A stretch of DNA of 64,000 bases from UBA5078 sp051252515 (GTDB lineage Bacteria; Pseudomonadota; Gammaproteobacteria; Pseudomonadales; Pseudohongiellaceae), in assembly GCA_051252515.1 (NCBI GenBank), contig JBPOFS010000002.1, forward strand, positions 124,001 to 188,000. Direction: 5' to 3'. Positions 18,466 through 27,297 of the stretch are shown in pieces. The first letter of the stretch is position 1. Each line of letters begins with the position of its first letter. The position numbers and the translations under genes were made by a program. A model generated the notes under the pieces. That model did not search any database and was not told the DNA's origin. It saw only the letters and a program-made list of their open reading frames with translations.

Positions 18466-18720
18466 CTACAGAGTTGATGACTTTGAGGGTTCAATGGAGA
18501 TTTTTGGTTCCGGGACTAGATCGACTCCCCCTGGATGCCACGGATGGCAGCGCAAGATGCGTTTAGTACCAAGACCAATACCACGGACTAGACCGTGTTT
18601 TTCGATAGCTTCTTGAGTGTAATGCGAACAAGTGGGATAAAAACGGCATTGTTGGCCAATCAGCAGACTTAACGTGTGCTGATAGATAGTGATTAGCCCA
18701 ATTGCAAGTTTATCCAGCAT
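18466..18720 (-). CDS. yidD: Membrane protein insertion efficiency factor YidD
   Basis: Small (84 aa from the ATG at 18720) amphipathic protein that assists YidC-dependent insertion. It has the family signature CRFYPTCSHYTQEAIEKHG and RILRCHPWHPGG. The start overlaps the rnpA stop by 11 bases, which argues against the longer upstream frame and suggests coupled translation. Confidence 0.93.
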   Translation of the reverse strand: MLDKLAIGLITIYQHTLSLLIGQQCRFYPTCSHYTQEAIEKHGLVRGIGLGTKRILRCHPWHPGGVDLVPEPKISIEPSKSSTL

Positions 18721-19102
18721 GCTCGGATTCTCGTGTGTCGGATTTTTTGCGTGCTTTTTGGATGAGATCCACCCAGTGTCGTTCAATCTTTCTTCTTATC
18801 TGCTCATTATTAAGTGTGCCTAAGCCACTACGAGCTAGAATAACGATGTCTAGTGTAGGGAGCAAACTTTGATTGTGTCTGAACGACTCGCGCAAGATAC
18901 GTTTAACACGATTTCTTTGCACAGCCTTCGGTATGTTCTTTTTAGCAATAACAAGGCCGAGGCGAGGGAACGGAGTGCCACTGTCGGTAGCTAGTACAAG
19001 AAGCTGCTGACAGGAGACTTTATAACGGGTGTGCTTAAAGACAGGTTGGAAATCTGCGGCACCCAGTAGACGCAGCTTCTTGTTAAAGCTGAAGTCAGAC
19101 AC
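18710..19102 (-). CDS. rnpA: Ribonuclease P protein component
   Basis: Protein subunit of RNase P that helps the RNA process the 5' end of pre-tRNAs. The core FNKKLRLLGAADFQPVF and the RNR motif AVQRNRVKRILRESFR are present. I prefer the GTG at 19102 (VSDFSFNKK), giving 130 aa, the usual family size. An ATG at 19171 would add 23 residues and overlap the rpmH coding sequence; neither start has a strong ribosome site. It is co-transcribed with rpmH. Confidence 0.9.
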   Translation of the reverse strand: MSDFSFNKKLRLLGAADFQPVFKHTRYKVSCQQLLVLATDSGTPFPRLGLVIAKKNIPKAVQRNRVKRILRESFRHNQSLLPTLDIVILARSGLGTLNNEQIRRKIERHWVDLIQKARKKSDTRESEHAG

Positions 19103-19143
19103 AGGTTCTTCTTTCTTGAGTACCGCAGATGGAAGAGAGAGCC

Positions 19144-19278
19144 TTAGGCTGACAACTTTGCTCGACCGCATGCACGACGACGCTTAATTACAAGACGGCC
19201 GCCTTTAGTCGCCATACGTGCACGGAAACCGTGTGTACGAGCGCGCTTAATTCTGCTTGGCTGAAAGGTTCTTTTCAT
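19144..19278 (-). CDS. rpmH: 50S ribosomal protein L34
   Basis: 44-aa basic ribosomal protein, MKRTFQPSRIKRARTHGFRARM, matching the family over its whole length. The ATG at 19278 is the true start; an upstream in-frame ATG at 19350 would add 24 unrelated residues. It heads the rpmH-rnpA-yidD-yidC-mnmE series and is divergent from dnaA. Confidence 0.97.
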   Translation of the reverse strand: MKRTFQPSRIKRARTHGFRARMATKGGRLVIKRRRACGRAKLSA

Positions 19279-19671
19279 GATGATGTCCAGAGTGTTACTT
19301 AAAAGTGTATTTGCCGGATTTAAACCGAGCGCGAATTCTAGATGTTTCAAGCGCTTATTGCAATTGATTCGAGAAGAAAAACATTGAAATTAGTTTAGAA
19401 ACAGTAATTTTTAAAAAATACAGCAAGTTACGAATTATACGGTGTTAGTAACATGTTATCCACAGCTTATGTTTTGGTGACTTTACTGTTTTATGTTGTT
19501 CTTTTGTGTCGTATTTTACAGGGTGCAGTGGTATAAGTTATTGAAATTAAATAAAAAAATATGAGTTTAAGTTTATGCTTTTGCATGTATTGAGTGTGGA
19601 TAACTATTGTCAGCCACGCTAAAATCCCTTCTCAATAAAACTCCAAATGATATTCGAAGGTAATAAGAAGA
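19279..19671. other. rpmH-dnaA intergenic region, candidate oriC
   Basis: This 393-bp gene-free, AT-rich region separates minus-strand genes from plus-strand dnaA-dnaN-recF-gyrB, the point where coding direction flips. It contains two perfect DnaA boxes in opposite orientations: TTATCCACA at 19456-19464 and TGTGGATAA at 19595-19603. An A/T-rich stretch (about 19530-19580) lies between them. In Pseudomonas the origin lies here. The boxes could equally serve dnaA autoregulation. No GATC is visible. Confidence 0.65.
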
Positions 19672-21141
19672 GTGAACTCGCTGAACTGGCAAAATTGTGT
19701 AAGTAGTCTAAAAAATGAATTGCCCTCCCAACAGTTTAATACTTGGATAAGACCCCTGCATGCAGAAACTGCTCCAAATGAAATTCGCTTATATGCCCCA
19801 AATCGTTTTGTACTCGATTGGGTAAAAGAGAAATTCCTGGGCAGAATCCGTGAACTCCTTAAGGAACACTCTGATAACGACAACGTAGACCTGGTCTTTG
19901 AGATCGGCTCACAGAGTCAAAGAGAAAGTAAGGTTGAGGTAAAGCAGGAAACTCCAGAGGCCGTCACTAAGTTAGAGAGCACGCTCTCTCGTAATGCTGT
20001 GCAAGACAATGTCATCGAGACACCAAGTCGTGGCGCCATAATACAAGCTCCTCGCGGTACAAGCCTCATCAAGCGCAGCTCCAGAAACATGGAGGTGATT
20101 ATTGATGGGAAGTTACGTCATAAAGGTAGCCTCAATCCAGAGAACACGTTTGATAACTTCATTGAAGGAAAGTCGAACCAACTCGCCCGTGCTGCAGCCA
20201 TGCAAGTGGCCGAAAACCCAGGCGGTGCTTATAACCCTCTATTTATATATGGAGGGGTGGGCCTAGGTAAAACTCACTTGATGCATGCCATTGGTAATTA
20301 TCTTGTGGCGAGAAAGCCTGACGCTAAAGTGGTCTACCTGCATTCGGAAACATTTGTGGCCACTATGGTTACCGCATTACAACTCAACGCTATTAATGAA
20401 TTTAAGCGTTATTATCGTGGTGTCGATGCACTGTTAATTGACGATATTCAGTTTTTCGCTGGGAAAGAACGTTCTCAGGAAGAGTTCTTCCATACGTTTA
20501 ACGCCTTATTAGAAGGTGGCCAACAGATTATTCTGACAAGTGACAGATACCATAAGGAAATCAATGGCTTAGAGGAGCGCCTCAAGTCAAGATTCGGATG
20601 GGGTTTGTCTGTGGGTGTTGAGCCTCCAGAATTAGAGACGCGTGCAGCAATCCTGATCAATAAAGCGGAACAGAGTAATGTTGAACTGCCTGGGGATGCC
20701 GCGATGTTTATTGCGCAGAGACTAAGATCTCACGTGCGTGAACTAGAAGGTGCTTTGAAGAAGGTTATTGTGCACGCTAACTTCGTGGGCCGCCCTATCG
20801 ACTTAGAGCTAGTTAAAGAAGCCTTGAAGGACTTGTTTGCCCTGCACGATAAAATGGTGACAATCGATAATATTCAGAGAATAGTGGCTGAATACTATAA
20901 AATTAAAATGTCGGACATGCTGTCAAAGCGTCGTAATCGATCAGTAGCAAGACCTCGTCAAATGGCGATGAGTCTTTCTAAAGAACTAACAAATCATAGC
21001 TTGCCTGAAATTGGTGATGCCTATGGTGGTCGAGATCATACGACTGTGTTGCATGCCTGCAAACAGGTTAAGCATTTAAGGTCGACATCTTCGGATTTTT
21101 CGGAAGATTACAACAATTTGCTTAGAGCGTTAGCTACCTGA
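19672..21141 (+). CDS. dnaA: Chromosomal replication initiator protein DnaA
   Basis: AAA+ ATPase that binds DnaA boxes, melts the origin and loads the helicase. It is 489 aa from a GTG start (MNSLNWQNCVSSLKNELPSQQFNTWI). Domain I spans about 1-85, with a variable linker to about 150. The Walker A motif GGVGLGKTH is near residue 194 and Walker B LLIDDIQFF near 253. Domain IV has the box-recognition signature GGRDHTTVLHACK near 451. First gene of dnaA-dnaN-recF-gyrB. Confidence 0.97.
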   Translation: MNSLNWQNCVSSLKNELPSQQFNTWIRPLHAETAPNEIRLYAPNRFVLDWVKEKFLGRIRELLKEHSDNDNVDLVFEIGSQSQRESKVEVKQETPEAVTKLESTLSRNAVQDNVIETPSRGAIIQAPRGTSLIKRSSRNMEVIIDGKLRHKGSLNPENTFDNFIEGKSNQLARAAAMQVAENPGGAYNPLFIYGGVGLGKTHLMHAIGNYLVARKPDAKVVYLHSETFVATMVTALQLNAINEFKRYYRGVDALLIDDIQFFAGKERSQEEFFHTFNALLEGGQQIILTSDRYHKEINGLEERLKSRFGWGLSVGVEPPELETRAAILINKAEQSNVELPGDAAMFIAQRLRSHVRELEGALKKVIVHANFVGRPIDLELVKEALKDLFALHDKMVTIDNIQRIVAEYYKIKMSDMLSKRRNRSVARPRQMAMSLSKELTNHSLPEIGDAYGGRDHTTVLHACKQVKHLRSTSSDFSEDYNNLLRALAT

Positions 21142-21205
21142 GTGGGCGCTTCGTGCGATAATCAACGCATTGCCATATAAATAAAACTGACTGAGTGACA
21201 TAGCT

Positions 21206-22315
21206 ATGTATTTTGTAATCTCTAGAGAAGCCATTCTTAAACCTTTGCAATTGGTATCTGGGGTCGTAGAGCGACGACAAACATTGCCAGTACTTTCAAA
21301 TGTGTTGCTGTCTTTGGATCCCAATGGTGAACTTTCAATCACAGGTACGGATTTGGAGGTTGAGCTAGTCGGTCGTGTGCAGGTAGAGGGCAATACAAAG
21401 CCTGGTGAAATCACCGTTCCTGCACGTAAATTGCTAGATATTTGTAAGTCTCTTTCAGACGATGCGATATTAGAGTTAACGGTTGATGATAATAAAATGA
21501 TCATTAAGTCTGGCCGCAGCCGCTTTAGCTTGGCTACTTTGCCTGCTGGAGAGTTCCCTAATACAGAAGATGAGCCTGGTACTATTGAGTTGGTGCTGCC
21601 TCAGTTGGCGTTGAAATCTTTGCTCGACGGTACGAGTTTCGCGATGGCGCAACAAGACGTGCGCTACTATCTAAACGGTATGTTGTTTGAGTTGGCCGCT
21701 GACTATCTGCGTGTTGTGGCTACCGATGGTCACCGTCTTGCGATGCAAACGGTGGCGATGAATAACGACGTTGCGGAGCCTGTTCAGCTTATCCTTCCTC
21801 GTAAAGGGGTCGTTGAGTTGGGTCGCTTATTGACGGGCGATGAGGCGGATATATCAATTGTGTTCGGCAGAAACCATGTTCGTGCTCGTACGAAGGACAC
21901 TACTTTCACCTCTAAACTAGTCGATGGTAAGTTCCCTGACTATAACCGAGTGCTGCCTAAAGGCGGCGATAAGCTCGTTATTGGCGATCGCTTGGAGCTT
22001 AAGCAAGCATTTGCGCGGACTTCTATTCTGTCTAACGAAAAATATCGCGGCATTCGTGTATTGCTGACTAATGCCGAAATGCGGATTCTGGCCAATAACC
22101 CTGATCAAGAAGAGGCTGAAGAGTCTGTTTCTGTGGATTATCAGGGTGAGTCCTTAGAGATTGGTTTTAACGTGAGTTACCTAGTCGATGTGCTTACGGT
22201 ACTTTCATCAGAAAAAGTGAAGATGACTCTATTAGATTCTAATTCCAGCGCCCTACTGGAATCGGCCGATGGTGCTGGCGAAGCAGTGTATGTTGTTATG
22301 CCAATGCGTCTTTAA
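21206..22315 (+). CDS. dnaN: DNA polymerase III subunit beta (sliding clamp)
   Basis: Ring-shaped processivity clamp, 369 aa, with three repeats of the clamp fold. It begins MYFVISREAILKPLQLVSGVVERRQTLPVLSNVLL and ends with the conserved VMPMRL tail that forms part of the protein-binding cleft. It lies 64 bp downstream of dnaA. Confidence 0.97.
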   Translation: MYFVISREAILKPLQLVSGVVERRQTLPVLSNVLLSLDPNGELSITGTDLEVELVGRVQVEGNTKPGEITVPARKLLDICKSLSDDAILELTVDDNKMIIKSGRSRFSLATLPAGEFPNTEDEPGTIELVLPQLALKSLLDGTSFAMAQQDVRYYLNGMLFELAADYLRVVATDGHRLAMQTVAMNNDVAEPVQLILPRKGVVELGRLLTGDEADISIVFGRNHVRARTKDTTFTSKLVDGKFPDYNRVLPKGGDKLVIGDRLELKQAFARTSILSNEKYRGIRVLLTNAEMRILANNPDQEEAEESVSVDYQGESLEIGFNVSYLVDVLTVLSSEKVKMTLLDSNSSALLESADGAGEAVYVVMPMRL

Positions 22316-22337
22316 GTAAGTTTGATGCAAAACTAGT

Positions 22338-23417
22338 ATGGCTACTATCCGCAGGTTGGATGTTTTACGGGTCAGGAATCTTTCTGAAGTACAGATTCGA
22401 CCCGCGGATAGAGTCAATATCATCTATGGCAAGAATGGCAGTGGCAAGACAAGCCTTCTTGAATCCATCTATATGCTCGGTCTCGGGCGCTCCTTTCGCA
22501 GTCCTAAGCTAGAGCCAGTAATCGATACTGAGTCTGACGATTGTGTTATTTTCGCAGAACTCGAAGCCGGCGTTAGTATTGGGCTGAATAAAAGTCGCAA
22601 GCAAGGTCAGGTCCTTAAGCTTTTGGGTGAACGTCAGAAGAGTTGGGTTGAGACTGCACGCCATCTCCCCATGCAGATCATTAACTCGGATAGCTTCTCT
22701 TTGTTGGAAGGAAGCCCCAAGGTAAGACGACGGTTTTTAGATTGGGGAGTGTTCCACGTGGAACATGAGTTTGCATTAGTGTGGCGAAAAGCGACTAAAT
22801 GCCTGACGCAACGTAACCTGCTTCTTAAACAAAGGCGTCTTGATAAAGAACAACTTGATGCCTGGGATGCTGAATTTTCGCTATTAGGCACGCAGATCGA
22901 CAGCCTGCGTCGACATTATATTGAACAATACCTGCCGATCCTGAATACCGCCCTTCCCCGTTTGATAGATCTACCTGGGTTGAGTATAAGTTATGAGAGA
23001 GGTTGGGACGCTAATACTGATCTTGCTGACGCTTTGCGCAATAGTTTGGATCGGGATGTGCGTTATGGTGCGACTCAAGTTGGTCCTCATCGGGCTGATA
23101 TATCGATTAAGATCGGCCGTAATTCCGCAGCGGATGTCCTTTCTCGAGGCCAACAAAAGTTGCTAGTGAGTGCGATGAAAGTCGCGCAGAGCCAATTGCT
23201 CTATACACTGACTGAGGAGAAAGGTGTCTATCTGATTGATGATCTTCCTTCTGAGTTAGACAGCGACAACCGAATTCTTATATGTCGCCTGCTCGAAGAG
23301 CTAGGCTGCCAGATTTTTATAACCTGTGTAGACGCAACAGAGATAGAAAAATGTTGGTCTACAGGTGTAAGTACCGGAAAGTTCCACGTGGAACATGGTA
23401 AAATAGTAGCTCTATAA
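22338..23417 (+). CDS. recF: DNA replication and repair protein RecF
   Basis: SMC-like ATPase that helps load RecA at single-strand gaps. It is 359 aa with Walker A YGKNGSGKTSLLESI near residue 31, the signature SRGQQKLLV and the Walker B VYLIDDLPSELD. Two parS-like palindromes lie inside it, both encoding FHVEH, near residues 139 and 349. The first is in a conserved region. The second is in the variable C-terminal tail. Confidence 0.95.
   Translation: MATIRRLDVLRVRNLSEVQIRPADRVNIIYGKNGSGKTSLLESIYMLGLGRSFRSPKLEPVIDTESDDCVIFAELEAGVSIGLNKSRKQGQVLKLLGERQKSWVETARHLPMQIINSDSFSLLEGSPKVRRRFLDWGVFHVEHEFALVWRKATKCLTQRNLLLKQRRLDKEQLDAWDAEFSLLGTQIDSLRRHYIEQYLPILNTALPRLIDLPGLSISYERGWDANTDLADALRNSLDRDVRYGATQVGPHRADISIKIGRNSAADVLSRGQQKLLVSAMKVAQSQLLYTLTEEKGVYLIDDLPSELDSDNRILICRLLEELGCQIFITCVDATEIEKCWSTGVSTGKFHVEHGKIVAL
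22750..22765. other. parS site (centromere-like), perfect match
   Basis: TGTTCCACGTGGAACA is a perfect 16-bp palindrome and matches the parS consensus of gammaproteobacteria recognised by ParB. parB lies 11 kb away in this window. The site is inside recF, about 3 kb from the rpmH-dnaA origin candidate. Confidence 0.85.
23380..23395. other. parS site (centromere-like), 15 of 16
   Basis: AGTTCCACGTGGAACA differs from the perfect palindrome only at its first base. It lies 630 bp from the first parS, close to the recF stop codon, and in the same codon frame. Confidence 0.8.
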
Positions 23418-23496
23418 CAAAGCTGGAACGCCCTGATGGCGAAAATGCCAATGGGTTTGGAATTAGCAGAGAAATTGCTTTAACAGGAGAACACGC

Positions 23497-25917
23497 ATGG
23501 CTCAGGACTCTACATATAACTCGTCGAGTATTAAGGTACTAAAGGGTCTCGACGCAGTAAGAAAAAGACCTGGAATGTATATTGGTGACACCGACGATGG
23601 CACTGGTCTTCATCACATGGTTTTCGAGCTTGTCGATAACTCTATAGATGAAGCCTTGGCTGGTCATTGTGACGATATTCGAGTCACCATCCATCCTGGC
23701 GAAACTGTCACTGTTTCAGACAATGGTCGCGGTATTCCAACAGAGATGCATGCTGAAGGCGTGTCTGCTGCAGAAGTAATCATGACGGTACTTCATGCTG
23801 GTGGAAAGTTTGATGACAACAGCTATAAAGTATCCGGCGGACTTCACGGTGTTGGGGTATCGGTTGTAAACGCCCTTTCGGAAGAGCTTAAACTGACTAT
23901 CCGTCGTCAAGGCCAAGTGTTCGAGCAGAATTACGTGCATGGTGTGCCTCAGGCACCACTGGCTGTTGTTGGTGAAACCGAGAAATCCGGTACCTCCTGT
24001 CACTTCAAGCCATCGGCACTAACCTTCTCTACTATCGAATTTCACTACGATATCCTAGCCAAGAAGTTACGAGAACTCGCCTTCTTGAATGCTGGCGTGT
24101 CCATCGAGCTGAAGGATGAGCGCTCAGGAAAGACAGACTTGTTTAAATACGAAGGCGGTCTGCAGGCCTTTGTTAGCTACCTCAATACTAATAAGCCTAC
24201 TGTTAATAAGATATTTCACTTTACCGCGGAGCGCGAAGAAGACGGAATATCAGTAGAAGTCGCCATGCAGTGGAACGACAGCTACCAAGAGAACATCTAC
24301 CCTTACACGAATAATATCCCTCAGAAGGATGGCGGTACTCATATCGCAGGCTTCCGAGCAGCGCTAACACGTGTATTGAACTCTTATATTGATAAAGAAA
24401 CATCCACTAAGAAGGGCAAGGAAGTTGCTACGACTGGTGATGATGCCCGAGAAGGTCTTACTGCGATCATCTCTGTGAAGGTTCCAGATCCTAAGTTCTC
24501 TTCACAGACCAAAGATAAGCTCGTTTCCTCTGAAGTCAAAACGGTGGTTGAGCAAGAGATGACGCGTCATTTCACTGACTACCTGATGGAAAATCCTCTT
24601 GAAGCGAAAGCTATTGTTGGCAAGATGATCGATGCTGCTCGTGCACGTGAAGCGGCGCGTAAAGCCCGTGAAATGACACGACGTAAAGGCGCTTTGGATA
24701 TTGCCGGTTTGCCTGGCAAGCTTGCGGATTGCCAAGAGAAAGACCCTGCTCTTTCAGAAATTTACATAGTGGAGGGTGATTCGGCTGGTGGATCTGCCAA
24801 ACAAGGCCGAAACCGTAAAAACCAAGCGATTCTCCCCCTCAAAGGTAAGATTCTTAACGTTGAGAAAGCGCGTTTCGATAAGATGCTTAGCTCAGCAGAG
24901 ATCGGTACCTTGATTAAAGCATTGGGCTGCGGCATTGGTAACGAGGAGTTCGCTCCGGAAAACTTACGCTATCACAGCATCATCATCATGACCGATGCCG
25001 ACGTCGACGGTTCTCATATTCGAACATTGCTTTTGACGTTCTTCTTCCGTCAAATGCGCGAACTGGTAGACCGTGGACACATCTTCATTGCTCAGCCTCC
25101 TCTGTATAAAATCAGAAAAGGTAAACATGAGCAGTATTTGAAAGATGACGACGCGTTAGCTAAATATCAGACTAGAAACGCATTAGAAGGCGCGAGTCTG
25201 TTTGTTAACTCTGAGGCCCCTGCTATCTCTGGTGACGCCCTGGATGCAATGGTCGAGCAGTACAACAGTACTTACTCTATCGTTAAGCGACTAAACAGGC
25301 TTTACCCTTCCGAAGTGCTTGAGGCGATGATCTTTACTCGTGAACTCGGCCAAACCGACCTGACTGAGCCCGTTGTTAGCCAATGGTGCACAGAACTTTG
25401 GGAAAGCATGTCAAAACTGCATCCTAAAACGGCTGCTGGCTATCATTTCACGGCTGTTAAAGATGAAGAGCGCAATGTGTATCTGCCTCATATCGTTCAG
25501 TCATTCCACGGTTTGACGAAGGAATACCACTTCAATACCGATTTCTTCAAATCGGGTGAGTACAAAGCCATTGTGAAACTGGGTGCTACTCTTGAAGGGT
25601 TGATCGAAGAAAGTGCCTTTGTACAACGTGGTGAGCGTAAGCAGGAAGTGAAGACTTTCGCTGAGGCATTAGCCTGGTTAACCGCTGATGCCATGAAGGG
25701 CCATTATCTACAGCGTTATAAAGGTCTAGGAGAAATGAATCCTAGCCAGTTGTGGGAAACGACAATGGACCCAGAAAGCCGACGTATGCTGCAGGTGACT
25801 ATCGAAGATGCGATTGGTGCCGATCAGTTGTTTACGACTTTGATGGGTGATCAGGTTGATCCCCGACGTGAGTTTATCGAGAGTAATGCGCTTGCAGCGC
25901 AAAATCTTGATATATAA
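23497..25917 (+). CDS. gyrB: DNA gyrase subunit B
   Basis: ATPase subunit of gyrase, which introduces negative supercoils. It is 806 aa. It has a GHKL ATPase domain (VDNSIDEALAG, DNGRGIP, GGLHGVGVSVVNALS), a transducer domain and a TOPRIM domain with EGDSAGGSAKQGR near residue 427 and DADVDGSHI near 498. The C-terminal tail is present. The ATG has a strong AGGAGA site. A long hairpin terminator follows. Confidence 0.97.
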   Translation: MAQDSTYNSSSIKVLKGLDAVRKRPGMYIGDTDDGTGLHHMVFELVDNSIDEALAGHCDDIRVTIHPGETVTVSDNGRGIPTEMHAEGVSAAEVIMTVLHAGGKFDDNSYKVSGGLHGVGVSVVNALSEELKLTIRRQGQVFEQNYVHGVPQAPLAVVGETEKSGTSCHFKPSALTFSTIEFHYDILAKKLRELAFLNAGVSIELKDERSGKTDLFKYEGGLQAFVSYLNTNKPTVNKIFHFTAEREEDGISVEVAMQWNDSYQENIYPYTNNIPQKDGGTHIAGFRAALTRVLNSYIDKETSTKKGKEVATTGDDAREGLTAIISVKVPDPKFSSQTKDKLVSSEVKTVVEQEMTRHFTDYLMENPLEAKAIVGKMIDAARAREAARKAREMTRRKGALDIAGLPGKLADCQEKDPALSEIYIVEGDSAGGSAKQGRNRKNQAILPLKGKILNVEKARFDKMLSSAEIGTLIKALGCGIGNEEFAPENLRYHSIIIMTDADVDGSHIRTLLLTFFFRQMRELVDRGHIFIAQPPLYKIRKGKHEQYLKDDDALAKYQTRNALEGASLFVNSEAPAISGDALDAMVEQYNSTYSIVKRLNRLYPSEVLEAMIFTRELGQTDLTEPVVSQWCTELWESMSKLHPKTAAGYHFTAVKDEERNVYLPHIVQSFHGLTKEYHFNTDFFKSGEYKAIVKLGATLEGLIEESAFVQRGERKQEVKTFAEALAWLTADAMKGHYLQRYKGLGEMNPSQLWETTMDPESRRMLQVTIEDAIGADQLFTTLMGDQVDPRREFIESNALAAQNLDI

Positions 25918-25957
25918 CAACAACTTATGTTAGCTCAGGGTTTGTAGATCGACTCTG

Positions 25958-26003
25958 CTAAAATTGCGGTTCAGGGCTTTTAGTACCCTAGCCGCAATTT
26001 TAG
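25958..26003 (+). terminator. Hairpin terminator after gyrB
   Basis: A perfect 12-bp stem (CTAAAATTGCGG at 25958-25969, CCGCAATTTTAG at 25992-26003) encloses an inner AGGG/CCCT stem. The T tract is short and lies within the stem. It closes the dnaA-gyrB operon 40 bp after the gyrB stop. Confidence 0.7.
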
Positions 26004-26043
26004 TTATATCGCTTATGTGATAACCCCTGATGTATAGGCGCCC

Positions 26044-26352
26044 GTGCAGCTACTCATATTATTTATCATTTACTTCGTAGCGATCTCTAGCGCGTTTATG
26101 TTGGTACACGCCCTACGCTCTGGAAAATATGGCTGGGCTTATGTGTCTGCCGCTTTTGCCACTCCTATCTGTTTCTTCGTTGCGGGCTACCCTGCCCTTT
26201 ACTATATTCCTCTGGTATTCCCCATAGCCATTTTGGCAGGAGCCGTTTGCATTAAGAAACAGCGCCGTGGCTTGGCTATGGCGTTGTTCACACCATACTT
26301 ACTGCTGTGGGCCGGACTCATGATCACTATTCTAGTCAATATGGAATTTTGA
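26044..26352 (+). CDS. Small hydrophobic membrane protein of unknown function
   Basis: 102 aa from a GTG start. I do not recognise the family. Three to four membrane segments are visible: residues about 2-22, 31-48, 50-68 and 80-98. They are separated by the short basic loops RSGKYGW and KKQRR. The start lacks a clear ribosome site. It lies alone between the gyrB terminator and the convergent cobalamin-operon end, 9 bp away. It could be an integral membrane accessory protein; no function can be assigned. Confidence 0.6.
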   Translation: MQLLILFIIYFVAISSAFMLVHALRSGKYGWAYVSAAFATPICFFVAGYPALYYIPLVFPIAILAGAVCIKKQRRGLAMALFTPYLLLWAGLMITILVNMEF

Positions 26353-26361
26353 CCAGCGCAA

Positions 26362-27297
26362 TTACCAGATCTTCGCAATGTCTCCACAGGGTGATGCCGG
26401 ATGTATCTCCGGGTGTAGCGCATGAGCGAGAATCTCTAAGCTTTCTACTAGCCGGGGCCCAGCTCTACTAAAGTACGCATTGCCGTCGGTATAGTAGACA
26501 CGTCCTGCTTGCACACAGGGTAGATCAGACCAGCCGGGTAAGCGCTCCAATAAGGGCAAATCTTGTTCTGTACGTGTGAGATCAAAACCGCATAGCGCCA
26601 CGAACAATACATCGGGCTGTGCTTTGTACACGGCTTCATCGGGCAGGCCTACAGAGGCCTGATTGAGATTACCAAGGCAATCTATGCCACCGGCCATAGC
26701 AACCAGCTCTGGAGTCCAATGGCCGGCATTAAACAAGGGATCAATCCACTCCAGCATCGCGACTCGTGGCCTATCTTTGACTTCGATACTGGCTGTGCGC
26801 TTAGCGACAATATCCACCCGGGCTTGCAGAGCCTGGACCACGCTAGAAGCCTCTGACTCAAACTGAGTCGCCTGACCAATTAACGTAAAGGTATCCAACA
26901 CCTGTTGCAGACTCATGGGTTCCAGGTTCACAATTTGTGGATTGCCGGGCAACTGGCAAGCCACCGATTCCACCTCTGCGGCGGACACAGCGCATACATC
27001 GCAAATGGCTTGAGTCACAATATGGGTTGGCTTAAGAGTCAGTAAGGTCTCCATGTCCAAGTGATAAAGAGCGGCATCGGTTTGCAGCAGTTCACGCACT
27101 TTTTCATCGATCGCTTTGCTGTCTAAACCTTTAGGAATTGCAGTGTTGGTAACGACAGGCAAGTCGGCTACCCCCACAGGATAATCACACTCGTGACTGA
27201 CCCCAACTAGATACTTCTGCAAGCCCAGCGCACAGACAATTTCTGTAGCGCTAGGAAGCAGTGAGACTATACGAATATCAGACGGTGTCTGTGACAT
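26362..27297 (-). CDS. Cobalamin-binding protein, BtuF-like, without a signal peptide
   Basis: 311 aa of the periplasmic-binding-protein fold used for vitamin B12 and iron-siderophore uptake. It starts DIRIVSLLPSATEIVCALG and has the two-lobe pattern, with VALCGFDL and LPGWSDLPCVQAGRVYYTDGNAYFSRAGPRLVESLEILA near the C-terminus. There is no signal peptide or lipobox, and the start lies inside the end of the upstream gene (20-bp overlap), so a hidden leader is unlikely. Such leaderless relatives are often labelled cobalamin-binding protein. The riboswitch at the head of the operon supports a B12 role. Cytoplasmic location and partner are inferred, not seen. Confidence 0.75.
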   Translation of the reverse strand: MSQTPSDIRIVSLLPSATEIVCALGLQKYLVGVSHECDYPVGVADLPVVTNTAIPKGLDSKAIDEKVRELLQTDAALYHLDMETLLTLKPTHIVTQAICDVCAVSAAEVESVACQLPGNPQIVNLEPMSLQQVLDTFTLIGQATQFESEASSVVQALQARVDIVAKRTASIEVKDRPRVAMLEWIDPLFNAGHWTPELVAMAGGIDCLGNLNQASVGLPDEAVYKAQPDVLFVALCGFDLTRTEQDLPLLERLPGWSDLPCVQAGRVYYTDGNAYFSRAGPRLVESLEILAHALHPEIHPASPCGDIAKIW

